DNA of 64,000 nucleotides from Linnemannia elongata (Eukaryota > Mortierellomycota > Mortierellomycetes > Mortierellales > Mortierellaceae): positions 1,860,001 through 1,924,000 of the forward strand of contig JAXBDG010000003.1 in assembly GCA_036320915.1 (NCBI GenBank), written 5' to 3'. Shown here in pieces: positions 22,401-32,460 of the stretch; the stretch's first letter is position 1, and each line of letters opens with the position of its first letter. Both the position numbers and the translations under genes were made by a program. The notes under the pieces were generated by a model, which had not been told where the DNA came from, did not search any database, and was given only the letters and a program-made list of their open reading frames with translations.

Positions 22401-22971
22401 AAGGTTGACCGACTCGGATGGTCGTGTCGGCATCTTGCTGGACCCCTCGCACCAATTGGTCGCTGGAATCTACCGCATGACCTTCCAGACTGCCGAGTAC
22501 TGGGCTGCCAAGGGCGTCACCGGTTTCTTCTACCCCTACGTCCAGGTAAAGAAAAAGAAAACTGGCAGTATAACAGGTGGAGGCAGTAGGAGGAAGAGAA
22601 AAGAAATCTTTATTTTTCAATCGGGAATCATTTCAAGCGCCAACCAGAACGAGTGAGAAAATCTGGTCAGAGAAAACACCAAAAAGACCAACGGCGCAAA
22701 CAAAGGATCAATCCGGAGATTGAGAAGGGAAGCAAGAAGACGAAGAAGGACGATCAAAAAACGGGGAACTTCGTGCGAGTGGTGAATTTAAGGCAGACGA
22801 TGCAGGGACATTATTGTTCAAAGCTTAACCTTTTTCTACCTTGCTTTTTTTTTCCTCACTTCATATCCTCATCAGATCATTTTCGAGGTCGCCCCAGGTG
22901 CCGAGAAGCAGCACTATCACATCCCATTACTTCTCAGCCCTTACTCCTACACCACCTACCGCGGATCATAG
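21999..22971 (+). CDS. 5-hydroxyisourate hydrolase (transthyretin-related protein)
   Basis: Three exons (21999-22132, 22404-22545, 22876-22971) give 123 residues. It begins MAGGRSPITCHVLDSSCGKP, with the catalytic-type His11, has the GRVG loop, and ends in the invariant HIU-hydrolase tetrapeptide YRGS, which separates the enzyme from vertebrate transthyretin. Conserved HYHIPLLLSPYSYTTYRGS precedes the stop. The tetramer hydrolyses 5-hydroxyisourate, the urate oxidase product, to OHCU in purine breakdown. There is no PTS1 (ends RGS) and no clear PTS2, so a cytosolic site is likely. Intron 1 has an odd acceptor after a CAA repeat (see findings). Confidence 0.95.
22364..22400 (+). repeat. (CAA)n trinucleotide repeat at an intron 3' end
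   Basis: About 12 CAA units lie directly before the acceptor AAAAG/G of HIU hydrolase intron 1, where a pyrimidine tract is normally found. Confidence 0.9.
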
Positions 22972-23317
22972 ATGCCTTTCCTCGTTGGCATCTCTGCAGC
23001 ATTATACAACAAAACCACAGCCCTATTCACCTGTATTTCACATTCCTTGTTCTTATTCAAATAAACAAAAGTCAATACCACACTCCCTACTCAAATGGAC
23101 ATGGAGAATCCTACAGTTGAAAGTAAAAAAGAACTCATTATGTTTTATTGGAAACTGAAAGAAGAGGTATACGGGGAGGGGGGTGGAATGGTCTAATGAT
23201 GTCCTCGTCACGGTAATGTGCGCCGAGGAGGAGAGTAGGGAAGCTGGGCGTTTTATAAAGAATGATCCCTGAAAAAATTGTGTGAACGTCGGTTGTCCTG
23301 CTCAACGAAGTACCCTT
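22972..23317. other. Convergent spacer, HIU hydrolase / ethanolamine kinase
   Basis: A 346-bp tail-to-tail spacer. An AATAAA motif near 23060 fits polyadenylation of the plus-strand gene. No gene is seen. Confidence 0.6.
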
Positions 23318-24391
23318 TTACAAGGCCAAGAACTCGTCTCTGCGCTTGAAGTATTCTGCGAAACGGAGAACAGCATAGGGCATGTAGTCAAAGTCAATAT
23401 CGGACAATTGTGCCTGGACCTGTAGAGAAATGTAAAAGAAGAGTTGGTTAGAATCCACAGTAAGGACCATATTCATGTCAAAGGTGTCAAACAGAATGTG
23501 GATAAAAATACTTACCAATGCCCAGACACCCCAGTAAAAGTGAGAGGCGAGAGCAAACTTGTTGACTTCGCGGTAGACCCTGGCAACCTCCTCCTCTGAA
23601 ACGGGTCCCTTGCTCTCGTCCCGTCCTGCACTCAAATAGTTCGAAAGCCACTTGTACTGGACCTCTTTGTTGGGATAGTTCTCGTATTCACACTCGAATC
23701 CACACATCTCGTTAAAGTGGTTGGCGATATCAAAACCACGGAACGAGTACGATCCGTATTCATAGTCGATAAAGAAAGCATCGTCCTTTTCCTCGTTGTA
23801 GATCAAGTTGCCGTAGAGAAGGTCATTATGGCAAAAGACGACGGGCGAGTTGAGCTTGAGCAGGTGGTTTTCGAGAAGAACCAACTCCTTGTGTAGCGTT
23901 TCCATGTTGAAGTTCTTGGCAAAGATCTCCTGAACTGCAGGCTTGCTGTATGACCCGGGCACTAATATCGGTGTCAATTGGAATGCCGAGAACAAAACAG
24001 AACGTGGTTAGCTGATTTGTGGCGAAGAGACATACAACTCCGAGTTGTTTTGGTACGTTTCCACAATTGTGTCCCTTCTATCCGGTGGAAAGTACCTTCT
24101 TTGATCCACTTGTGGATGGTCTTGAAGAGCTTAGAGGATCTCTCTCCAGGGATTTTGACGGTGTTGTGCCAGACAGCGATTTTCTTGGCAACGAGGGTCA
24201 TCTTGTGAGGGTCTCGCATGTCGGCCACAGAGAATACCTTTCCAGGAACGCATCCGTAAGCGAGTCCATTCCTGAACTTTCCATAGAGTGGTGGGGCCAG
24301 GTCGAGCTTGGAGAGGATGACCATGTTCTAAATATCGTAAGCAGAAGAGTAGCAGTGTATTGTTTAGTGTCAAGTCATCGTGGACGTTATT

Positions 24392-24429
<38 letters not shown>

Positions 24430-25529
24430 ATTGTTTTGGAGTGAGAGTCGATAACGAGCATTGAAAGAAAACAAAAGGGGTGGAGGCTTGCTTTTGGTTG
24501 TTTTGATCGATTTTTCTTTTGTACTTTTGTGTTTTTGTATTGCTTTTTTGGTAGCGTGGTGATTGTGCAACAAAGAGACAAGCGCCCTTCCTTCCAACTT
24601 TCCCTTCGCCTGTTCATGTCACATGGGGTTTGTGCTGAACAAACAAAAATAAATATCAAACGTCCGTCGGTGATTGGATCAAACGACATTCTGAGATGTC
24701 AAAAAGGCTACTGCCCCCCTTCCCTCTTCCCCCGTCCCCTTCGCATGAATATTATGCCTTGGAATGACAACAGACTGAAGTGGTGTCCTGTTCAGCCCTT
24801 CCTTTTCCGAAAGGTTCGTCTTCCCTTTCCCTTGTGTCTTTTTGTCCTCGGCTGTCATGCCACCTTCTTTGTCCTCTTGTCGACTGTGTCCTGTCCCTGT
24901 CGACTGTCCTGCAATCCTGTGCCATTTTTCTTGCTGTCATAGCTCGGCTGGTCCCTTTCTTTCCCTAATAAACAGCTATTTGCCTCCGTGTCGCTTCGAC
25001 TCTTTCTTTTTGCGGTGCCTGGCGAATACATTGAAAAAAGACTCACCATGATCTCCTGCTTGCGGTCGATGATGACCTCGCTCTTCTTGCCGTAGGCACG
25101 GACAAGGATCTGGACGCCCGTGGGCTTGTATGTGCAGCAGATCACTACAAGGTTGAAAAATGGCACAAGTGCAAAAAAAAAAAAAAAAAAAAAAAAAAAC
25201 AAAGAGCATATGCAGACTTAGCATGAGTCGGCTTTGTTTTCGGTTGTGTGAAAGATAAACCTTCAAAAGTGGATCCAATCCGTAAACAAATATAAAAAAT
25301 AAGCATTTTTTTTCTTCGAAAACTTACACTTGTTGGTGATGCCGTCCTTGAACTGGAGGTAAGAGATCTCGTCAGCGTTCCACTCGGGGAAAAGAGCCTT
25401 CATGACAGCGGCGGCTCCGTTAAAGAGGTCGTCGTGGGGGACGGTGAGGTCGAGGTAAGGAACGGTGTCCTGAATGTCCTGAATGTACTCCTCAGTCGTT
25501 GCCTCGGGTTTAGCGAAAGTGGCCAACAT
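23318..25529 (-). CDS. EKI1: Ethanolamine kinase
   Basis: Five exons (25529-25328, 25144-25047, 24327-24096, 23961-23516, 23419-23318) give 359 residues. The choline/ethanolamine-kinase fold is clear: the GITNKL nucleotide loop, ILVRAYGKKSEVIIDR, LAPPLYGKFRNGLAYGCVPG, Brenner motif CHNDLLYGNLIY (His222, Asp224, Asn229) and FIDYEYGSYSFRGFDIANHFNE with Asp243. EtnK-type spacing and NHFNE favour ethanolamine over choline. It phosphorylates ethanolamine with ATP, the first step of the CDP-ethanolamine branch to phosphatidylethanolamine. It is cytosolic, with no signal. Intron 2 (about 720 bases) contains a (TTG)n run on the plus strand; intron 1 contains a 26-A run. Divergent from HSCB. Confidence 0.92.
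24393..24430. repeat. (TTG)n trinucleotide repeat
   Basis: About 12 TTG/TTA units lie within ethanolamine kinase intron 2. They read as CAA repeats on the coding strand, near the 3' end of the intron, the same motif seen in the HIU hydrolase intron. Confidence 0.85.
25174..25199. repeat. 26-base poly(A) tract
   Basis: A homopolymer in ethanolamine kinase intron 1; on the coding strand it is a T-run about 30 bases before the acceptor and may serve as its pyrimidine tract. Confidence 0.9.
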
Positions 25530-26028
25530 TGTGCTTATGGTCGTTGTAGTAGGGTATATGTGGACGAGAGAGGAGGTGCAAAAGTTCGAAAAGTTACGAG
25601 GAAGTGGAGCGAGTGAATGTGACAAAGTGAAGAAAGAGGAAAAAAGAAAGATGATGAGAAAAAAAAAAAAAAAGAATAAAAATAAGAAACAGTTGTCAGT
25701 CAGACGAGTCGAGTGCCGAGTGGAGCAGCCACTCCGCCTTGGCGAGACAGCAGTAGTCAAGAGAGAGAGGAGGACTCGAGGGGTGATTGAGAGCAAAGTG
25801 TCGCTCGCTGTGTGAAATTGACTCAAGCAACGTTCCTGTCCCTTTGGCTCTCTGTACGTTAGCTGTTCGTAGTGTACGTGAGATCGCATTCTTGTCACTC
25901 ACACCGTTCTCTCCCGCCCATTTTTTTTTATTCGTTCATTCGCTCATTCATTCGTTCTTCTTCTCTTGCCAGACATCCCTACTCTCTCTCACTTTCTCTC
26001 TTCTCTCAACAAACCCTCATTCACCACC
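25530..26028. promoter_or_regulatory. Divergent promoter, ethanolamine kinase / HSCB
   Basis: A 499-bp head-to-head spacer, purine-rich on the left (minus-strand leader) and pyrimidine-rich on the right (plus-strand leader), a pattern repeated at other starts in the window. TTCATTCG/CATTC repeats lie near 25930-25955. No TATA box is clear. Confidence 0.45.
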
Positions 26029-27343
26029 ATGGCATCCCTCTTTACAACAGCAAGGGCCAAGGCCTCTCAGATTCCTCTCTCTACAGCCATGACCTCTACC
26101 GTCTCTCGTCCCTCTCGTGTTATCCTCTCCCCTGCCACTAACAACACCCGTTCCAGGAACATTTCCAGTCTCACACCTCCCCGTCGTCTCAACGCCATCA
26201 TGAACAACGCTTCAATCCTTCCTTCTTCTCGACACACTCCAGCAGCAGCGCTCTTATCCGCCACAAAGATCTCCTCCCACTTCCACTCCTCTGCAATCTC
26301 TTCCTCTACCTCCACTAATGATACCACCGCAAAGAGACCAGAGACGCGCCCTTGCTGGAAGTGTTCCACCCCCGTCCCTTACCTCGCCCTCCAATGCACC
26401 AACCCAGACTGTAAGGTCGTCCAAACCCTTGCTCCCGGTGTCAACTACTTTGAGATCCTCGGCCTCAGGTAACAAAAAAAAAAAATAAGCAGCCAGCATG
26501 CTAGCCACTTCACTTGTTACTCGTCAACCCTCGACTTCGCACTTTGATTTGTACTCAAAAGGCAATTCTTTGACTCTACTTCTTCATGGAAACTCAGCCC
26601 AGAGCCAGGTTTTGATCTCGACCTCAAGGACTTGCGGCTCAAGTTCTTTAAGATCCAGCAATTGATCCACCCCGACTCTTATTCTCAAAACACCATGGTA
26701 AGTTGTCGATTGTTCTGTAACCAGTGATCAATTGATCGTTCCTTTGAAGACCAGTCGATCTAACACCGCCATCATCACCCATCAATATAACAGGGCGATC
26801 AAGTGTATGCACAGCAACAGTCCTCGCTGGCAAACAAGGCATACTCAACATTGAAGGAGCCTCTCAGTCGCGCAAACTACATCCTGGAACTCTTGGGCGC
26901 ACCCATCCACGAGACAGAGTCCCTGAACGAACCAGAGCTGCTGATGGAGGTCATGGAGGCCAGAGAACTCCTTGAGGAAGCGCAGACTGAAGATGAGGTT
27001 CAGGAACTCAAGAATGTCAACGATAGTACGTTATCATGTCCATCTCGCATCCGTGTCTGCATCACTGAAACACAAGGGGGAAGAATGATATTCTCTTGTG
27101 TAAATAATTCTCAATTGTTTCATTTCCTTTATATCTGACATGCTTATGTTTTTTTTTGCTTTGTTCCAACAAAAAATAATAGAGCGCATCAAGGACACTG
27201 TGGAGGGGCTGTCAAAGGCATTCAAGGGCCAGGATCTGGAGCAGGCAAAGACTTTGGCCATTGAACTCCAGTACTGGATCCGTATCCAGAATGTCATCCG
27301 TGACTGGGTTGCTGGCCACCCCATCGTCGCCGATCACGTCTAG
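26029..27343 (+). CDS. HSCB: Mitochondrial iron-sulfur co-chaperone HSCB/Jac1
   Basis: Exons 26029-26468, 26598-26697, 26794-27025 and 27183-27343 give 310 residues. The first about 105 residues are Ser/Arg-rich and look like a mitochondrial targeting region. A zinc-binding knuckle follows (Cys109, Cys112, Cys123, Cys128), as in animal HSCB and unlike S. cerevisiae Jac1. A J-domain follows with YFEILGL and HPD at 171-173, then the helical HSCB C-terminal domain (ANKAYSTLKEPLSRANYILEL). It stimulates the mitochondrial Hsp70 ATPase and delivers the scaffold ISCU for Fe-S cluster transfer. The J-domain is split by intron 1 just after the first helix. Confidence 0.94.
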
Positions 27344-27378
27344 TTCTTTCTCCTCGGTTGCAGGTAGAAGGAATACAG

Positions 27379-27379
27379 A

Positions 27380-27425
<46 letters not shown>
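27379..27425. repeat. (CA)n microsatellite
   Basis: About 22 CA dinucleotides in the HSCB 3' flank, within the convergent spacer before the AIG1 GTPase gene; no function is inferred. Confidence 0.92.
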
Positions 27426-27428
<3 letters not shown>

Positions 27429-27622
27429 ATACAATTAAAGACTTCATGCATGGGCGCTTTGTGATTTTTTTTATTGCTTTTGGATGTGGGCGAAAGAGAG
27501 TGAATTAAGAAGAGGGAAACACACACGAACAAAGCGAACAAACAGACGTCGTTCATCTGACGAGGAAAAGGAAAAAGGGCGCGTGTTTGTGAAAAGGGAA
27601 GAAAGAAATGCTGAAAGGAGTT

Positions 27623-30583
27623 TCAAGAATGCCCGTTGAGATCGTCGTCCTCGTCTGCGTCCAGAACCCATCGCTTCTTTTCGCGCACCTTGTACCAAAG
27701 TCGCTTGATACCCGCATTCAAAAACGTCGTCCTGGCTTTGCAGTCGCATCGTTCACCCAGCGAGAATCCACAGGGGGCTTCAGCGCAGCTCAAAAAGACC
27801 ATGGGAATTATGGGTGTTGGCGCCTCCTCGTCAACATTGCCTGCTGCCTTTGATACCGGTGGCTTTCCACTCTCCGACGACGAATCGTCGTCGTCATCGC
27901 GATTACTGCCAGGCCCAGGTCGGCGAAGATCCTGTATGAAGTGCTGCTCCAATTGTGCCTGGATCTCTTCGTGATACAGTTGTTTCGTATGCATCACGTT
28001 CCTGCGATAGTCGCATCCAGTAAACACCAGCACAACATTGTCCCAAAAGTTGGGAAAATCCTTCATAATGTCGTTGAAAGCCGTCAAGATCGTAATGATC
28101 ATATCCACTCTAAAATGCATGCATATAGCAATGAGAACATTTCATTAGTAATCTATGTGACACATGTAACTCTCAACACACAACACCACTTGCATCATAT
28201 TGGTCCAGTTCAACGTACCCAGAGTCGATTTTGAAGACCAGAAGGAAGGCATTGATACCCAGTCGGGTGCCAACAGATCTGATATATTCCTTTAGGATGG
28301 GTATATTTTTTTCATCGTCTCCTTCAGTATCAGCCAGACCTAATAACAAAATCCATGAAAGGGGCAAAACGACAAACACGTGTGTGGTGAGCATGTTTTC
28401 AAAGAAATCACAATTTGCATTCATCCAGGGTCCAGACACGTCGTCGTCGTTCGTTACCTGGGGTGTCGGCAACCGTGACAAGTACACGTCTGCTGTCTTC
28501 GAATCGACCCCAACCTGAGCGCTCCGCAATGCCTTTGGTGACAGCCTAACACGTAGTAACACAAACATAATCGTCATATTCATGTTAGCAAATGGTACAC
28601 TTTTCGTTTTCCGCTATGGACGCAAACTATCGTCAATAGAGACTTACTCTCACGGAGGCACTGGCCTTGAGCTCGCTTGTGCCCATGATCTTGTTCAGCA
28701 GCGACGACTTTCCTTGTCCCGTTTTGCCAATGGCGATAAGAACAACAGGTCCTGGACCGTCCTCGATGTGAGACCGTTGCGATGTCTGTCGGATGTCATG
28801 CGTCACAAGATTAGAAGCTACAAGGTTTGTATTGGTGCGAAGAGGAGGCGAGAACAAGCTCGAACCTCCCAAGCTCGCGTTGCTTAGTCCAACATTGTTT
28901 GCAAGGTCCAGGCGCGATCCATGGTCCGAGTCGCCTTCAGAGATGGTCCGGTCGCGAGGGCGTGGTGCTTGGTGGTCCATGGTCTGGATGTCATCGTGAA
29001 GACGCGGTCCGTCTGTAGAGCCATTCGCTCCCGCCAATGAAGCGGCTATCGCCACTGCCGAAGCTAAAGGTGGGTGGTTGGCATTGACGGACGCTTGGGT
29101 GCCAGTTCCGTTGGAAAAGGATAACCCAGAAGTGCTGGTGGGGTGAGGCGTGCTTTGCTGGGAGCCATTCGAGTGGAGGCTGATACTATCCAAGTTCTCT
29201 CGAAACTGTTCCATCTGCCTGTTTTGATACTCCTGCTGTTGCATCAATGTTTCTCTTCCTGCATTGACAATGCTCTTGGCCCGATGGAGACTGTCGGCTG
29301 AACTGTGATGGGTGTTGTCAGCCACTCCTGCTCCTGCGGTTACTGGCTGCTGAGCACCGTCCTGAGTGTAAAAGCCCTGGAATGCTGGGGGCTGATAAGT
29401 AATTGGGGAGCTGACAAATGCCGACGCCGCAGACTCGTCTATGCCGAAGAGTGGAGGAGAGGTGTTATTGCTGTTGTTCGCATAGGCTGCAGACGACGAG
29501 GACGACGACAGTGGCTGCACGTGAAGAGTGGGGGTTGTCAGATGCCCATGGTGGGGTCCTGAGGGGTGAGAGTATCGATCGCGTGCCGAAGCATCATTGT
29601 TAGTGGCGTGAACTGGTTCGTGTCCTGGACTAAAGGCGGCGTCAGTCATACCGGGCGCCATGCGAGGGGTCATAGGTGGTGTGGCGGATTGAGGTGTGAA
29701 GGAGCCTCCCGTCGACACTCCAGCACCCCCTCGATTGGAAGTGCTGGAGCTACGTGAAGCGCTTGCCGAGGACGTAGCTGAGACAGGAGCAACGCCGCCT
29801 TGACCATTATTGACATTGTTGTGGCTGCTGCTGTAGTGGGCATAATTGTTGTTGTTGCTGGAGATCGTAGCGGGATAATCACCTGTTGAGTTGACAGTAG
29901 CGGCAGCAAAGGCTCCAACGGTGGGCTTTGTTGCTGCAATGGTCCTTGGAGCTTGGGTGTGCTGGGCGTGGTTGTTGTTTGTTCTCCAGTCCGAAGAGTC
30001 TCGGCCAGCCGAGATATTCCTATTGAGGCCATTGCTGCCGCTGCTGGCAGTGGTATAGTTGCTGGCGTTGCTGGCGTTGCTGTTGTTGCTGTTGTTGCTG
30101 TATGTGTGTGAGCTTGTGGGTCGAGGGGCGGTGGTGGTAGCAGAGTCCGACACGGGCACCTTGACGTTGGCGTCATTGTTTTCGAGGGGCACCTTGTAGT
30201 TGTTGCCGCCGTTGTTGTCGTGTGTGCCGCCCATCATGTGATTAGTCGAAACGGTGGTAGCGGTTGTTGTGTTGTAGGGATTGTAGTGGTTGTGCATGCT
30301 GGTATAGCTGCTCTTGAGGTGGAGGTTGTGGTTGCTGCTATTGCTTGGAGTGCGGTGGACGTTGGTCTCGGATGAAGTCGAGGATGAGGCCGGATGGGGT
30401 GTGCCACCGTGGGAGACAGTTGTAGGAGGACCGGCGTAGGAGTGAATGTAGTTGCCGTTGTTGTAGGAAACAGGAGGAGAGGTGGTGGAGGAAGAAGAAG
30501 AGGAAGAAGGAGGAGGAATGAGAGGAGGAGGAGGAGACAAAGTCGATTCGAAGGCCGAGGAGGAGGAAGGAGTCGAGGCTGGC

Positions 30584-30620
<37 letters not shown>

Positions 30621-30693
30621 GGTGTTGGTGTTGTTCGTGAGCAGACGAGGGCGCAGGGTCTGTTTTCTTTTTGAACTTGAGTCTCTCAAACAT
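27623..30693 (-). CDS. AIG1/GIMAP-like GTPase with long low-complexity N-terminus
   Basis: Exons 30693-28648, 28545-28458, 28339-28219 and 28109-27623 give 913 residues. The first about 640 residues are disordered and rich in Ser, Asn, Gln, Thr and His, with a poly-Gln tract near residue 27. The G domain has P-loop GKTGQGKSS (656-664), switch Thr in VTKGIA, G3 VADTPG (709-712), the AIG1-type GLADTEGDDEK loop, and a G4-like FTGCD. A Cys-rich stretch (SCAEAPC..ERCDCKA) and a basic then acidic tail follow. AIG1/GIMAP GTPases are membrane-associated, dimerise on GTP and act in plant and animal immunity; the fungal role is unknown. I chose the ATG before FERLKFKKK because the upstream sequence is CT-repeat leader. 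Confidence 0.82.
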
Positions 30694-32460
30694 TGTGTAT
30701 GGTTGTCGAGGGTGAAGAGGAGGAGGAGGAGTGGGAGTGGTAGTACGGAGAAGAGGAGTTGGAAGAAGAAAGAGGATAGAGGGGAGTGAAGGGGAACGAA
30801 GAAGAAGAAGAAGAGAGGTATAGAGAGAGAGATATGTGAAAGAAGAAGCGTGAAAAGTGAAGCAGGAAGGAGTATAGGGGAGGAAGAGTGAAGGAGGTAC
30901 GAGAAGAAAGGAAAGGGAGAGCAAAAAAAAAAAGAGAGTTGTGGCGGTGTGCGTGTCTGTGTCTGTATGTATGGATGTATGTATGTATGTAAGTTGAGTG
31001 AGTGTGTGTGTGCGTGTCTCCTTGCACCAACCAAAGTGAGTTACAAGCATATACAAAGCGGAAGAAGAAAAAGTCAAAAGTGTGAAAAATATGAGCCGTT
31101 GGCAATCACTCAAAAGAACAGGGGAAGGGAATAGGTATGTGATGATGAATGTGAATGAATGTATGCAAAGTAAGTATGATGTATTGTGAACTGACTAATT
31201 GAACATGTACAACATGTATGAGGATATCGATGTCAATCATGATGATGATGATGGATATGCAGGGTAATAAGGTGAAAGAAGAAAGAGCCAAAGAAGGAAG
31301 AAATCGACAATGTCGACGCGAAGTTGTACCAGCCAGACACTCGGAAACTCGCCTTTCATTCACTCATTCTGCTCAGACTGTGTATTGTCGAAAAGACAAG
31401 TTAGAATAGAGAGCGCACACAAAGATCTATACTGCCACCTTCCCCTGCCCCCATGCCTTTTCACTCAGCACGTTCAACACCCTCATTCACCCTTGTTCTT
31501 TTCGCGATATTCCTATTTTCGTTCTCGATCATCGTCCACCCTTCACATCGACTTCGCCAACAAAATTTCTTCCGTTCACTCCATACCCTATCTCATTTTC
31601 TTATCACCACCACCACCACCACCACCACCACCACCGTTCACTCCACCCAGCCACAAGGGCTTTAAACACATCAGTGAAAGATAGGAATGATTGGACACTT
31701 GACCGTACGATCATGGATCATGAAATGCCCACAGCACCACTCAATGAAGGGATAGAAGAGAGGGCTCAGTCATGACAAACGACCATTGATTTCCAATCCA
31801 TTCATTCAAAGGGCAAATGGGCGTCTCGTCGCAAAGCACTAGCACTGCCTCAAAACTTAGCAATGCCGAAATTGAACCATCCCGCGCATTCAGCCTCATA
31901 TTCTCCCCTTTTTTGTTCCACAGCCATCCATCCTTCCAACTCCAATCAAATGTGTAGCAACATCTCCTTAGTTCTTTCTTGTTTCTTTTGTGCACAAGCA
32001 AATTGCCGTTTCGTCAAGTCAACTTTCGATCGAACAAGCAACTCTTTTTTATTATTTATTTGTGTGACAAGAATGAAAGCAAAAAGAGGTGTCAGGGTCC
32101 AGGCACAGTTCAAGTCTCTGTTCTTTGCCATGTGTCTTCAACCAAAAGAAAAGGAATAAAAATTCCGCCGCCAAATGAGTTCGCGAAGAGACAGCCAGAG
32201 TTTCAAACGAGAACATAACCATTCAATCTACTCCCTCCTTGTCGACCCTACTTCATGTCCTTAATTGCCTTTCATCATTCCTTTGCTCCTCCTGACATTC
32301 ACTCATTTCCGTCCTATGTTTCCACAGATATTCCTAGACAAAGCCCACTCAGGGACATATAACCATCTCTTTCTGCAAACAAACGAATTATGTATTACGT
32401 TGGGAACAATTAGTTTCGAATGATGGTGGTAATAATGATAACAAAAGGGTATGGTGACTA
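30694..32460. other. Upstream region of AIG1 gene and 3' flank of NACHT gene
   Basis: The part next to the AIG1 start is purine-rich on the plus strand (minus-strand pyrimidine leader), with GTAT/GT repeats near 30955-31015. A (CAC)n run is at about 31606-31634. The remainder has no supported gene. Confidence 0.5.
31606..31634. repeat. (CAC)n trinucleotide repeat
   Basis: About nine CAC units in intergenic DNA between two minus-strand genes. Confidence 0.85.
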
